Origin: Corallium rubrum
Lineage: Eukaryota; Cnidaria; Anthozoa; Scleralcyonacea; Coralliidae
Direction of reading: 5' to 3'
DNA length: 64,000 nt
Assembly: GCA_964035015.1 (NCBI GenBank)
Contig: OZ036002.1
Coordinates: 6,712,643 to 6,776,642 of the forward strand
Shown: piece after piece, positions 1 to 12,733 of the stretch
How the letters are laid out: the number at the start of each line of letters is the position of its first letter
Position numbering within the stretch: position 1 is the stretch's first letter
Position numbers and translations under genes: made by a program
The notes under the pieces: model-generated
Seen by the model: only the letters and a program-made list of their open reading frames with translations
Databases searched by the model: none
Told to the model about the DNA's origin: nothing

Positions 1-476
1 ACCTCTGCCCTTTCTAACCTCTGCCCTTTTTAACCTCTGCCCTTTTTAACCTCTGCCCTTTCTAACCTCTGCCCTTTTTAACCCCTGCCCTTTTTACCCC
101 CTGCCCTTTTTAACCTCTGCCCTTTTTAACCTCTGCCCTTTTTAACCTCTGCCCTTTTTAACCCCTGCCCTTTTTAACCCCTGCCCTTTTTAACCTCTGC
201 CCTTTTTAACCTCTGCCCTTTTTAACCCCTGCCCTTTTTAACCTCTGCCCTTTTTAACCCCTGCCCTTTTTAACCTCTGCCCTTTTTAACCCCTGCCCTT
301 TTTAACCTCTGCCCTTTTTAACCTCTGCCCTTTTTAACCCCTGCCCTTTTTAACCTCTGCCCTTTTTAACCTCTGCCCTTTTTACCCCCTGCCCTTTTTA
401 ACCCCTGCTCTTTTTAACCTCTGCCCTTTTTAACCCCTGCTCTTTTTAACCCCTGCCCTTTTTAACCCCTGCCCTT
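1..476. repeat. 16-bp minisatellite, C/T-rich strand
   Basis: About 30 tandem copies of a unit near cctttttaacctctgc, with a recurrent acctct/acccct variant. The array runs off the left edge, so its full length is unknown. It probably lies in an intron of the Dicer gene that continues at 1495. Confidence 0.95.
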
Positions 477-1494
477 CTTGTGAGACCTCTAATACTAGGT
501 TAGACATTAGATAAAGAGATAATTAATCGTCTGTTGTAGTACGCAATACAATTCTCCGCAAATCTGGCGAGACTCAGAGGCTTCTAGCAGTGGGCCCGGG
601 CGTCAGCTACTTTGCCCTTTTTTGCGTTCAACCCTTGCCCTCGAAATTTTCTAGTTGCGCCCCTGCAAATGGATCGTTTTTGAAGCTATTCAAAACTTTT
701 GCAGTATATGTGTATCACTTTTTGTTTTACCGTCAAAATGGAAATACCTTCCCACTTCTACTTCTGTATAGTTTGTTGTGTATTACTGTAGTTGCTACTG
801 AAACGTGAGGGAACATTTTTTGTTGAAAAATGTGAACTGAAAGTATAGTTTAGCTTTCATGGAATTTAATCATAATATAACGAATGTTTCTCCCAAATCG
901 ATACCAACAAAGAAATGTAAATCAAGAATAAGCGACTTTTATCGCTAGATTTTTCTCACGTTTCAGTAGCGGCTGCAGAAATACAGTAATACACAACAAA
1001 CTACAGAAGCAGAAGTGCAAAGTCACCGTTATCGAATCGTCCAGGCAAAATACTAGTAGAAGATATGTTTCTGGATGTAAAATGCTTTACCGCTGCCACC
1101 AGATTTGTAACGTACCAAGCAACCCAATCAATCGACTTCACAACTTTCAGTCAGACAGAACCTCTTTTATTTTAACAGTATCGTTACTTTTATACCCTAG
1201 GCCCAAGTTGAGCGTTACAAACAAATAACCAAATATAGAAATACACCTGTTACGTATATACATGACCTATGTAAAGGAAGGGTGTTACAGGAAAGGGAGG
1301 GTTTGCCGCAATTTGCTATATCATGCTTTTACGCGCTAATTCTGCTAACTAATTGTTAATTTACATTCGTCACAGGTATTCCATTTTGACTGAAAATGTG
1401 ATAAAACACTGCTGCTGATATTTTAAACATTGTATACTTACAGATACACTTTTATGTCACTTACATATTAACGTTTCTGTTGCATTAACTTTAG
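477..1494. other. AT-rich intron sequence, no gene seen
   Basis: No Dicer-like helicase exon or other convincing coding segment was seen on either strand. The stretch ends in a splice acceptor (ttag at 1491-1494), so it is most likely intron between the missing 5' part of Dicer-A and its first visible exon. Confidence 0.5.
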
Positions 1495-4400
1495 GTAATG
1501 ACACTATTTGCAGTATTATATTTGTTGAACGTCGTTACGCTGCATGTGTTGTTAGCAAGCTGATTAACCAACTAGCTGAGACCGATCAAGACTTTGAGCA
1601 TCTTAAATCAAACTTTGTCACTGGCCATGGAGCAGATCTTAAAGGAATTTCTGAAACTGAGATGAAGTTCACGGAGCAAAACAAGACCTTGCAGAAGTTT
1701 CGAAAAGGAGAATTTAATGTTCTCGTTGGGACAAGTGTTGTTGAAGAAGGTGTTGATATTCCAAAATGTAATCTTGTGGTGATGTTTGATTTTCCAAAGA
1801 ATTATCGAGCGTTTGTTCAGTCCAGAGGCCGTGGTCGTGCTAAAGATGCTCGCTATGTTTTACTGGTGAAGCAAAAGGAATACGAGGAAAAACGACAAGA
1901 ACAAGAGGTATGATGGGGAGACATGAATCGATGTACTTACTTTAGGGCTATGCAGATATTGGTTCAAAGGTGCAGTTGGCTAAAGATGGTTGTGATGCGC
2001 GATCGCACGTCTCCTCACGCACCTTCAGTGATCGAGATGCGCATTTTGCCACGCGTTACGTGACAGCAATATATAACACGCGTCAGTTTGTAGAAAATAT
2101 TTAAAAGAAATCTTTTCTTTAGTGAAGCATAACGTCTTACAACGTAACGTAATGTCTAACAAAGTACTGTAGCGTAAGCCGTGACGTCTGACAACGTACC
2201 GTGACCGTGACGTCTGACAACGTAGTGTAACGTCTGACAACGTAGTGTAACGTCTGACAACGTACCGTGACGTCTGACAACGTAGTGTACCGTCTGACAA
2301 CGTACCGTGACGTCTGACAACGTACCGTGACGTCTGACAACGTACCGTGACGTCTGACAACGTACCGTGACGTCTGACAACGTACCGTGACGTCTGACAA
2401 CGTACCGTAACGTCTGACAACGTACCGTAACGTCTGACAACGTACCGTAACGTCTGACAACGTACCGTGACGTCTGACAACGTACCGTGACGTCTGACAA
2501 CGTACCGTGACGTCTGACAACGTACCGTGACGTCTGACAACGTACCGTAACGTCTGACAACGTAGTGTAACGTCTGACAACGTACCGTAACGTCTGACAA
2601 CGTACCGTAACGTCTGACAACGTAGTGTAACGTCTGACAACGTACCGTAACGTCTGACAACGTAGTGTAACGTCTGACAACGTACCGTAACGTCTGACAA
2701 TGTAGCGTAACGTCTGACAACGTAGCGTAACCTCTTACAATGTAGCGTAACGTCTGACAACGTACCGTAACGTCTGACAATGTAGCGTAACGTCTGACAA
2801 CGTACCGTAACGTCTGACAACGTAGTATAACGTCTGACAACGTACCGTAACGTCTGACAACGTACCGTAACGTCTGACAACGTACCGTAACGTTTGATAA
2901 CGTAGCGTAACGTCTGACAACGTAGCGTAACCTCTTACAATGTAGCGTAACCTCTGACAATGTAGCGTAACGTCTGACAACGTAGCGTAATGTCTGACAA
3001 CGTACCGTAACGTCTGACAATGTAGCGGAACGGTTTATAACGCAGCGTAATGTTTTATGACGTACATTGCATTTTAACATTGTAGCGTAACGTCTGACAA
3101 CGTAGCGGAATGTCTTGTGATGTATCGTAACATATTGTACAAAACGTCTTGTCTATAGTTCATTGAGACACGCTGATATGGCGAGCGATGTTCCACGCGC
3201 GGCCAAGAAATTATATGTCCAAGCCTGTTGTTATACTGAATAGACCAGTATTAACTATTAACCAAGCTCTTATTCATTGTTTCAAATTGTTAATGTTTTT
3301 TCTTAAATGATAGATGTATCATGGTATTGATGAGTACCTGACATCACTTTGCAAACGTGATCGTGCTTTACCAACTGACGAAGAAGCAAATGATGTTGTC
3401 AACGTTGACCTTATTGATCCTTACTATACTGAGATTGATGCTAGAGTTAATATGGGATCAGCTATTGGTCTACTTTACAGGTATAGGTACATGAGATTTT
3501 ATGGAATAGATAAAGCATGAGCAGCGATCTGTATCTGATTTACTAGAATTACTATCGCAAGTGAAGTGCTGCCTCAAATGGCAGGAATTTCCTGATTTAT
3601 AGTCTCTGATGTTTTACAAAATTGCCCCAAAAAAACCCTAGGCTGATATTATTAATTGCAACAGACACAGCGCGTATTTATAGATCTACTGTATTTTTAA
3701 TTTTCTAATAAGATTTAAAATTACATATTTATACTACAACTTATTTCTTCATATAATTGGCAAGGGTTTTGCCAGGATATACAAGGCTTATACACTGTTA
3801 TAGTATAGAAATAATAAATAACCATGCCTCTTGCTCTGGCCAAGCTGTAAATGCAATTCAAAGAGCAAGGCGAGCTGCAAGCGCGCTGTAGTAAATCAGA
3901 TACAGATCGGCTGCGAATGCTTTATCGTACTTATCAAAAGTTGGAGTAATTTTTAGCTAAGTAAATTGAGGAAAAAGTGTATGTAAATCAGGACGAATCT
4001 GTATGCGATTTACAGATGTTGATTAAATAAACATTAAGTTATTTTGAATTTTTTTCATGAATTGTTAATGAATTTGATAATTATTTATTAGCATTTGTAT
4101 CTAACTGATTCCAGTAGTAATTGGCGATCGCTGTTGCGGCAACCCTGCCACGTTATTTTATATTTTAGCTTAACTTTCACTATGAGTAATTAAGTACTCT
4201 TTTTTTAATTTTAATTAATTACTACTCTTGTTGAAACTTGTGGAAAAACTTAATAATAAATAAATAAATAAATAAATAAGATAAAAAATAGGACTCGAGG
4301 TCCCTTACAAGGTTGTTCTCCTAAGATCGAATTGTTGATTTTACGGGGGGGGAAGCCGGAGAACCCACGAAGCACAGGAGAGATCAACTACAATCACTCT

Positions 4401-4931
4401 AACTCATGTGAGTTCAAAACTCAAGCCTGTGACAAGGTTTGTTCCAAGCGGTCACCCATCCAAGTACTAACCCCGTTCAATTCAGGGGCTCTGGAAGCTT
4501 TTCAAAGTTGTGGGTGTCCTGCGTCTCGCAGAATGCCATAATTATCAATTTGTTTGAAATAGTGCCAAAATATTGTGGGTGTCCTTATGTAGGATACTCA
4601 CAGTCCAGAAAGTGCGGGTGTCTGGACACCCGCTGCTTCCAGAGCCCCTGGTCCAATTGAACGTTGCATCGCAGCGGTGAGAGGCAACTCTTCGCCACCC
4701 GTGCTTCCCTTTTTTGTTAGCATTTAAACTAAAGTAATTTTTGATAACATGTTACATGTTTTAGGTATTGTTCGAGTCTTCCAAGTGATAGATTTTCTCA
4801 ATTAAAACCAAAATTCACAATTAATGATGTTGGCGAGGAATTCCAGTGTACGTTACAGATGCCAAGAAACAGCCTCATTACTGGCTTGCTTCAGGTAAGT
4901 GTGAAATATATATATATATATATATATTTAT

Positions 4932-4980
<49 letters not shown>

Positions 4981-7900
4981 ATTTATCACATACTTGTGCC
5001 TTTATCAGGGTGATAACAGCGGGACATAAAAACGATATGTCCCGCTGTCCCGTCATATATCCCGCTGTCCTGCATTGGGAGCCCTAAAACATGATACAGG
5101 CACAAGTATGTGATAAATAGGTTATCACATTCGTGACTTGGTATATCAGTTTTATCGCTTTCAGGACGATATCGTAATTGTCCCTCGTTCGCTGCGCTCA
5201 CTCGTGACAATAACAATATCGTCCCTCAAGCGATAAAACTGATATCACCTCGCCCCTCATGTGATAACCTATACTTATAGGCGAGTGATTGTATATTCAA
5301 TACAACAAGAACGCGAGTGTTGTAAACAACTTGTGAAATGAATAAATAGTAAAAATCCCTTTGGGATATTGAGATGCTAATTAGTTACAAGCACTAGTGG
5401 TTGTATCAGAAGAGTATACATCCACTAGTGGTTGTAACTAATTAGCATCCTTGGTTTTAGTTTGTATGGGGTTTACAGGGGTATACATGTGACGTAATTT
5501 CTGAAATTGGATTGGCTGCAAAACTCATGAATTAGTAATGAATTTCACAAATATATATATATTATATATTGAGATTGCTGGTTCGAACCCTGTCTGGGGC
5601 TCAGAAAATTAAAAATATTTTTATTTCAGGGTGATCCCATGCCAAGTAAAAAGCAAGCAAAGGAGGCAGTTGCTCAAAAGGCCTGTGAGGAACTACACAA
5701 AAAGCAAGCACTGAATGACAATCTGTTGCCTCATCAAGTAAGTTCTGACAGCGAGTCCGAGGATTGTGACGAGACTGATGGTTCCAAAGCAAAAACTGGC
5801 ACAAAGAAGAGACTAAGAGAACATAAAGTCAAGGTAACTGTACAAACGTTTTATGATTTGAGCGTTCAATATCTAATGATGAATTAAAACGCCAGTTGAA
5901 AAAATAAGTAGGGTCGCTACGCAAGCTAGCAAACTGTGAAAAACAGATGAAGTATCATACTCCAACTGATTTTCTGGTTTTTCCAGCGTGCTAAACTGGC
6001 CAGAAATTCTTCTAAATGTATTGGGAAAATTTTTAACGCCATGCTGCTAAATGGGCTTGTCTTACTCCCCATGCAGTGACCCTGGCCTCTTCCTTACTGC
6101 GATTTGTCAGTTAGCATTTGAGGGCAAAATATTTTGCCCTTGAACGCTAGGGTCACATGGGGGGGGGGGGGGGGTGTTCTCTTACACCTTCATGCCATCT
6201 TGTTTCACAAACGCACGGGTACAGCGTTGGTGCCGAATATTTAAATTCACCATTTCTTTCTCTCAGACTTATTGTGTAGCATGCTTTATTAGGTAGCAGA
6301 AGAATTGGATGGAAAATTGAGACCAGATGAGAACCAAAAAGTGTATGTCTATGCCATCAAGATGAAAGTGGTAAATGTTTTTGATGACAAAAAGTCAGAA
6401 ACTAAGAAGAAATTGTGGGACAGAAAGAAACGTGTGTTTGGGATTGTCACCAACAAGAAACTTCCCCAGGTTAGTTTTAACACATGTGTACCACATGTTT
6501 ACCACGTGTTTACCACATGTTTACCACGTGTTTATCACATGTTTACCACGTGTTTACCACATTTACCAAACATGTACCACATGTGTACCACATACACACG
6601 CTATTTTTCTAATACCAGTGATAACTTTCTTTTTAGTTGCCATCATTTCCTTTGTACCATGAAATTGGGGAAGTAGATATTACTCTAAAGCATTGTCTTA
6701 CATTGAATAATCTGAACCCAGAAGAACTTCAACTCATCGATTGGTTTCATGAGTTTATCTTCAGCGAGACATTAGAATTCCCTGGTTCCTTCGCTGGCAC
6801 TGGTTGTCGTGTCCTGTTGTTGAGTTCGACCAACCTCAACGTCCCATCATGCTCATCGAAACGCACGCTCTCACCAGTTAAAGTCGCTGGAATTAACTTT
6901 AAAGAGATGGAAACATTAAAAAGAGGAGCAGAGGATTGCACTGGTACTATTACCTCTGCCACGAATCTAAATGATGCCATTGTTGTTGCAAAGTACAGAC
7001 CAAACCAAGCCAACTACTTAGTAACAGCAGTCGACACAGACCAGAATCCTCGCAGTAGATTTCCAGAACAGTCCAAAGGTAGAACGTATAAAGAATACTT
7101 TCAAAACAGATACAATCTTCGTATCAAGAATGACAGCCAACCTTTACTTCAAATCGTGCATTTCAGTCGGGAAATTGATTGTCGGTATCGCAAGCCCCTA
7201 ACCAGCCTGTCAACCAGATTTGACGAAGAACGTCTCATTCCTGAAACTTTATTTCTAAAGAAATCTCCGCAATCTATTGCTCTTCGCGCTTCTCTCTTGC
7301 CATCTGTTTTGTATCGCGTACAGAGTTTTCTGTCCATGATTGAGCTGCGGAACACTATCTCTACTGAGACTGGTATTGGCGTTCTAGCAACTACTTCATC
7401 ATACAACAGAAAAGATGAGTCCCCTTGCAAGAAATTCAAATTCTATGAAATGGCAAATGAAGTTCTTTCTGATGCAAGCAGCGACGGTGAAGACATGCAT
7501 GATGCTAAAAACTCCTTCCAATCATCCCTTGCCAAATACTTCCACCCATTCGATCCCTCGAGATCCGTGCCTTTGTTTAATCTTCTGGAAGCCTTCACTT
7601 GCTCAAGCTCCGCTGATGCGTTCGACTTGGAAAGACTGGAGATGCTGGGCGATTCATTTCTGAAAATGGCTGTCAGCATTTACGTTTACTGGCACGAAAA
7701 CCACAAAGATGAAGGAAAACTGACAAAGTACCGCACCAGACAGGTAAGCAACAAAAATCTGTACAAGTTGGCCATCGAGAAAGACCTCCCAGGCTACATC
7801 AAGTATCAACGTTTCTCTAAATCAACATGGGCTCCATCTGGGTATACTTTGCCTAACACTTCAGAAGAGGAAATGAGGAATGGTGAAGTCAATGGTTATG

Positions 7901-10900
7901 ATTGGCGCTCTTGCGCTGATAAACGTGTAGTCAAACAGAAGATCCCTGATAAAAGTGTTGCAGACAGCGTCGAGGCTTTGATTGGTGCGCACTTAACACA
8001 CTGTGGCTACATGACAGCCTTGAAGTTCATGACCTGGCTAGGATTAGAGGTTCTGCCAAAAGATGAGGATACAGTTAGCTATAAATCAGATCATTATGCT
8101 GACTACCCTGTCCCCACCTTTGAGATTCCTGAGAATGAAGACCAGCAAAGATTCCAAGAAATTCTCGTACAACAGACCAAGGAAATGGCGCCTTTTGAAA
8201 AACAGATTGGTTATGTTTTCAAACACAAGGTCCTCCTTCTAGAAGCCTTCACTCACCCTACCTACAACGATAACACAATCACAGGTTCCTACCAACGTCT
8301 CGAGTTCCTGGGAGATGCAATTTTGGACTTTCTCGTAACCCAGTATATATTTAACCACTGCGGTGAGCAGTTGACTCCAGGAAAGTTGACAGATCTACGA
8401 TCTGCTTTGGTCAACAACAACATCTTCGCCACCATTGCTGTTGAAAATAATTACCAGAAATATCTCAAAGAGTATTCTCCTCAATTGTTTGTCAATATTG
8501 AAAGATTTGAGAAAGGAGTGAAAGAGTACCAGGAAGAGTTTGAGAATAAGGTGAGAGACTAATACTTCACATAATATCTCTCCTCTTGCAGTCATTGTTT
8601 TTAATAATAATTTGTTAGTTCTTGCTGTACAGGCTGTCGTTAATTTGTACAGTACTTTCAGCTTAGAGTTTGTAAAGTTTTGTTAGTTCTTGCTGTACAA
8701 GCTGTTGTTAGTTAGTACAGTACTTTCAGCTTGGAGACATTACAAATTCAAAGCTGAAAGTACTGTGCTAACAACAGCTTGTGCAGCAACAACTAACAAA
8801 ACTTTACAAACTCCAAGCTGAAAGTACTATACTAACCAACGACAGCTTGTACAGCAAGAACTAACAAAACATTACAAATTCTAACCTGAAAGTACTATAC
8901 TGACGTATAAAATCGCTGTCTTTTTAAAAAAAACACACATTAGGTTAATCCTGATCCGTACGTGATTGCCGTGCAAGGTGATGCAAGTGGCGTTGAATGT
9001 ATTGAAGCTCCGAAACCTCTTGGTGACGTTTTCGAGTCAGTTGCTGGAGCAATATTTGTTGACAGTGGTTTGGACATTCATGCTGTTTGGAAAGTGTGTT
9101 ACCCTATGCTTGAGAAGTTTATTGGTAGGTCTTAGCTTCACAATATAAAGCTTGTCTTGCTTTTTTCCAAATGCTCTCCCTCTTCTTTCCCTTCCACTCC
9201 TCCCTTCCACTCCCCTCCCATCCTTCCTTCCTTCCACTCCTCCACTTCCCTCCTTCCTTCTACTCCCTCCTTCCTCCACTCCCCTTCTTCACTCTACTTC
9301 ACTCCTCCCTTCCAACTTCACTCCTCCCTTCCACTCCCCTCCTCCCTTCCACTCCCCTCCTTCCTTCCACTCCCCTCCTTCCTTCCACTCCCCTCCTTCC
9401 CTCCACTCTCCTCCTTCCCTCCACTCTCCTCCTTCCCTCCACTCCCCTCCTTCCTTCCACTCCCCTCCTTCCTTCCACTCCCCTCCTTCCTTCCACTCCC
9501 CTCCTTCCTTCCACTCCCCTCCTTCCTTCCACTCCCTCCTTCCTTCCACTCTCCTCCTTCCTTCCACTCCCCTCTTTCCTTTCACTCCTTTCTTCCACTC
9601 TCCTCCTTTCTTTCACTCCCCTCCTTCCTTCCACTCTCCTCCTTCCTTTCACTCCCCTCCTCCTTCCTTTCACTCCTCTCCTTCCACTCTCTTCCTTCCT
9701 TTCACTCCCCTCCTCCTTCCTTCCACTCCCCTCTTTCCTTTCACTCCTTCCTTCCACTCTCCTCCTTTCTTTCACTCCCCTCCTTCCTTCCACTCTCCTC
9801 CTTCCTTTCACTCCCCTCCTCCTTCCTTTCACTCCTCTCCTTCCACTCTCTTCCTTCCTTTCACTCCCCTCCTCCTTCCTTTCACTCCCCTCCTCCTTCC
9901 ACTCTCCTCCTTCCTTTCACTCTCCTCCTTCCTTTCACTCCCCTCCTTCCTTCCACTCTCCTCCTTCCTTCCACTCTCCTCCTTCCTTCCACTCTCCTCC
10001 TTCCTTTCACTCCCCTCCTTCCTTCCACTCTCCTCCTTCCTTTCACTCCCCTCCTTCCTTCCACTCTCTTCCTTCCTTTCACTCCCCTCCTCCTTCCTTT
10101 CACTCCTCTCCTCCTTCCACTCTCCTCCTTCCTTCCACTCCCCTCCTTCCTTCCACTCTCCTCCTTCCTTTCACTCCCTCCTTCCTTCCACTCTCCTCCT
10201 TCCTTCCACTCCTCTCCTCCTTCCACTCTCCTCCTCCCTTCCACTCCCCTCCTTCCTTCCACTCCCCTCCTTCCTTTCACTCCCTCCTTCCTTTCACTCC
10301 CTCCTTCCTTCCACTCTCCTCCTTCCTTTCACTCCCCTCCTTCCTTCCACTCCCCTCCTTCCTTTCACTCCTCTCCTCCTTCCACTCCCTCCTTCCTTTC
10401 ACTCCCCTCCTTCCTTCCACTCTCCTCCTTCCTTCCACTCTCCTTCCTTCCACTGCCCTCCTTCCCTCTACTCCTTCCTTCCACTTCACTCTTCCCCTTT
10501 CTTCCTCCTCCCCTCCCTTTCCTTCTCCTCTCTTTCCTTCTCCTCTCCTTCCCTCGTCTTTCTCCCCTCTCCTATGTTAGATCTTCAAATACGCACCAGC
10601 AAGAAACACGGCCAGTCATCTTTACGTATTTAGTAGTTTGCGTCAATATTTTTTGCTGTGTTTTGTGTCCATGTCTGAATATTGCAAACATTTCTTTATA
10701 AAGATGAATATTCAAAGAATGTTCCTGTAAATCCAGTCAGGGCAGTCATGGAGTTTGACAGTGGTGCTAAATTCGGGTGAGTTCATGTTGGTGCGGCGAC
10801 ACCTCGAACCATATTTTATGAAATGCTTCGATCTTTTATTGAAATAATTTGATCTTTTATTGAAATAATTTGATCTAGTCATGCAAAAGAAACTGAAGAT

Positions 10901-11056
10901 GGTCAAGTATCGTGCAAGCTAACGTTTACGGACGAAAGAGTTGCAACAATTGGGCAAAAGGTATTCCAAGGATTGGGAAGAAATAAGCATAATGCTAAAC
11001 TATCAGCTTCGTACAAAGCCATGAAAATAATCAAGAAGCGTAGTAACAATAACTAA
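1495..11056 (+). CDS. DICER1: Dicer, C-terminal 1144 residues (Dicer-A)
   Basis: This is the 3' part of a Dicer, the RNase III that cuts pre-miRNA or long dsRNA into small RNAs. Nine exons: 1495-1907, 3314-3480, 4765-4894, 5630-5833, 6293-6469, 6637-8550, 8944-9124, 10704-10776, 10879-11056; phases agree and one frame runs to TAA. Order of domains: helicase C with motif VI QSRGRGRA (1818-1841), Dicer dimerisation domain (about 3440-5740), platform and PAZ (6637-7390), RNase IIIa, RNase IIIb, dsRBD (10704-11056). RNase IIIa keeps Glu 7639, Asp 7651, Asp 7963 and Glu 7972 (codon starts). RNase IIIb keeps Glu 8302, Asp 8314, Asp 9025 and Glu 9034. Both centres therefore look active. PAZ, IIIa and most of IIIb share one 1.9-kb exon. 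The DExD/H half should lie left of the window. An AATAAA overlaps the stop. Confidence 0.95.
2128..3135. repeat. 20-bp minisatellite in Dicer-A intron
   Basis: About 50 copies of a unit near cgtctgacaacgtaccgtaa, with cgtagtgtaa and tgtagcgtaa variants, fill most of the intron 1908-3313. Long open frames on the minus strand here (up to 351 codons) are repeat translations, not genes. Confidence 0.95.
4333..4712 (-). mobile_element. 5S-rRNA-headed SINE, split by a palindromic insertion
   Basis: Read on the minus strand it starts with the 5S-like head (gggagcacgggtggcg, complement near 4700-4712). The 5S box C-like block containing GTTAGTACTTGGATGGGTGACCG lies near 4446-4473, followed by the shared body ending near 4340. 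Between 4487 and 4652 the head is split by an insertion whose ends are inverted copies of ggggctctggaagc. Lies in the Dicer-A intron 3481-4764. Confidence 0.8.
4984..5455. repeat. Three adjacent fold-back repeats in Dicer-A intron
   Basis: Three inverted repeats follow a (TA)n/(TATATG)n tract at 4906-4983. They are 4984-5115 (arms around cacatacttgtgcct), 5119-5272 (arms around cgataaaactgatat) and 5376-5455 (arms around gctaattagttacaa). Each could form a hairpin in the pre-mRNA. They look like separate MITE insertions. Confidence 0.75.
5575..5604 (+). other. tRNA-like 3' end next to a splice acceptor
   Basis: The bases ctggttcgaaccctgtctgg and the following ggctca match the T-arm and acceptor end of the tRNA-derived unit near 18570. 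They sit 25 bp before the acceptor of the exon at 5630. Probably the tail of a truncated tRNA-derived element. Confidence 0.5.
6476..6600. repeat. 11-bp repeat in Dicer-A intron
   Basis: About ten copies of taccacatgtt / taccacgtgtt fill most of the 167-bp intron 6470-6636 and extend almost to its acceptor. Confidence 0.85.
8614..8865. repeat. Near-perfect ~117-bp inverted repeat (hairpin) in Dicer-A intron
   Basis: The left arm (8614-8732) and the reverse complement of the right arm (8751-8865) agree almost base for base across about 117 positions, with an 18-base loop. Each arm contains two related sub-repeats (gtacagtactttcagctt). The element fills most of the intron 8551-8943. In the pre-mRNA it would form a long hairpin of the type Dicer cuts. 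Confidence 0.9.
9160..10565. repeat. 18-bp C/T-only minisatellite in Dicer-A intron
   Basis: About 1.4 kb of strictly pyrimidine sequence on the plus strand, unit near ccttccttccactcccct, between the RNase IIIb and dsRBD exons. Because it has no stops, it opens long frames in all three plus-strand frames and several minus-strand ones; none is a gene. Such tracts can form triplex DNA and would give a continuous polypyrimidine RNA. Confidence 0.97.
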
Positions 11057-11346
11057 ATAAAATAATAAACTATACAGCAAAACACAGTACAGTCAAGGAT
11101 GTCACAGCAAAAATTTGAATTAAATTCAAAATTCCAAAGGTCATGTGCCGTAGGGTATCTGGTCCCAGTCCGTCGCTAGCTGCTTGATACTGAATTTGTT
11201 ATACACACACAAACGCTTAGCACGCATGCTCATGAATCAAATTTGAAAGCAGTATATGATAAATATGATATAGCTATATCATCATATTTGGATTAAACTT
11301 ACGTTTGAAAGGCATGTTTGGACTGACCATTGTGTCATTTTGCCAT

Positions 11347-11551
11347 AGAACAATGGCTGAGTATTGTAGAACAATGGCTGAGTATTGTAGAACAATGGTT
11401 GAGTATTGTAGAACAATGGCTGAGTATTGTAGAACAATGGCTGAATATTGTAGAACAATGGCTGAGTATTGTAGAACAACGGCTGAGATTGTAGAACAAT
11501 GGTTGAGTATTGTAGAACAATGGCTGAGTATTGTAGAACAATGGCTGCCCA
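11347..11551. repeat. 21-bp minisatellite
   Basis: About ten copies of gaacaatggctgagtattgta, one of them shortened, just downstream of Dicer-A. Open frames on both strands are repeat artefacts. Confidence 0.95.
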
Positions 11552-12284
11552 ATGTTCTTGGGTAAAATGGCACAATGGCCAATCTAAGCCTGTTGAAAGC
11601 ATGTTCATGCAGTCCATAGCCGACTCCAGCCGGTCTGTGCTGTATACGGCTTTGCGCAACCGTTACAGTATGTGAGGAAAATTTGAGTAATCCGCCACAG
11701 CTTAAAATTGTGTTGTAAATATCATTGATAATACGTTCTGCGGTCATCTTAATCTATCACTGTTCGCTTCATGTTGTGAACGCAGCTATATCGATGTGTG
11801 TGTATGGCAAAAAGGTGAATGGATTGGGTATAATCTTACTTGAACATTGCTTCATGTTTTCAAGTTGAGCTTGCATTTCTGATAACAGCTACTGTATTGG
11901 CTGTTTAGCTTTTGTTCATATTTTTAATCTTATTCATGTAAAAAGGCGCAGGTGCTTACCACAAAGGCACGATAATTTTATTAGATTTAGTTCAATTAAT
12001 AAACTGTCTTTTATTGTAAAAGAAATACTTTTGAGAACTCGGTACCTGCAATAATACAAAGTTGTAGTGCTCATTTGATTTTATTATGTAAATTTGGCTT
12101 CTATAATTTAATGTCAAGGTAATAAATTATTTCAAATTAATGAATTTATTTTCTAGTTTCTTAATTTATAAGGGATAAACTTTGGACTTGTGAGGAAATA
12201 ATTTTGAACACAATCTTCGTCATCCTAAAATCTTTTCCTACATTTTTATGTTTCAATTGTGTCTTTGCGGAGGTCCCCTATCGT

Positions 12285-12733
12285 TAAGCTGGATTTCCAC
12301 TTGGCGAGAAATGTCGCGCGAAGCGACATTTTCTTTTGTCTCTTTCTGAGTAAAGGCGGTTTTCCACTAGGCGACATTTGTCGACCGACTCGACATTTTT
12401 CTTTTCTCTTGGCTAATTAGTTCCACTCGAGAGCTTGCGAGACAAAAGAAAATGTCGCTTCGCGCGACATTTTTCGCCTAGTGGAAAACCGCCTTAAGCT
12501 CTCAGGTGGAACTAATTAGCCAAGACAAAAGCAAAAGGTCGCTTCGCTCGAAACATATCGCCTGTCAAGCCGGTTTTTCACTAGGCGATTTTTTTCGCGC
12601 GAAGCGACTTTCTTTTGTTCGAATTCAATAGATTTCTGATTAGTTCCAGCTCAGAGCTCATGAGACAAAAGAAAAAGTCGCTTCGCGCGAAAAGAGTCGC
12701 CTAGTGGAAAACCGGCTTTAGAAAACAGCCTTA
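12285..12733. mobile_element. Nested MITE cluster, CCACTAGGCGA family
   Basis: At least three overlapping inverted-repeat units whose ends read ccggttttccactaggcga. Subterminal motifs are cgcgcgaagcgacttt and dyads around attagttcca. One unit sits inside another. A clean single copy lies at 53852-54010 and a decayed half near 51050-51115. Confidence 0.8.

Noticed and set aside
1-476. CRISPR-like spacing of repeats
   Set aside because: Units are head to tail with no unique spacers, and the genome is eukaryotic. It is a minisatellite.
2025-3080. 351-codon minus-strand frame
   Set aside because: Translation of the 20-bp minisatellite in a Dicer-A intron.
9152-10701. Ser/Pro/Leu/Phe-rich frames of about 500 codons
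   Set aside because: Made by a stop-free pyrimidine minisatellite in a Dicer-A intron.
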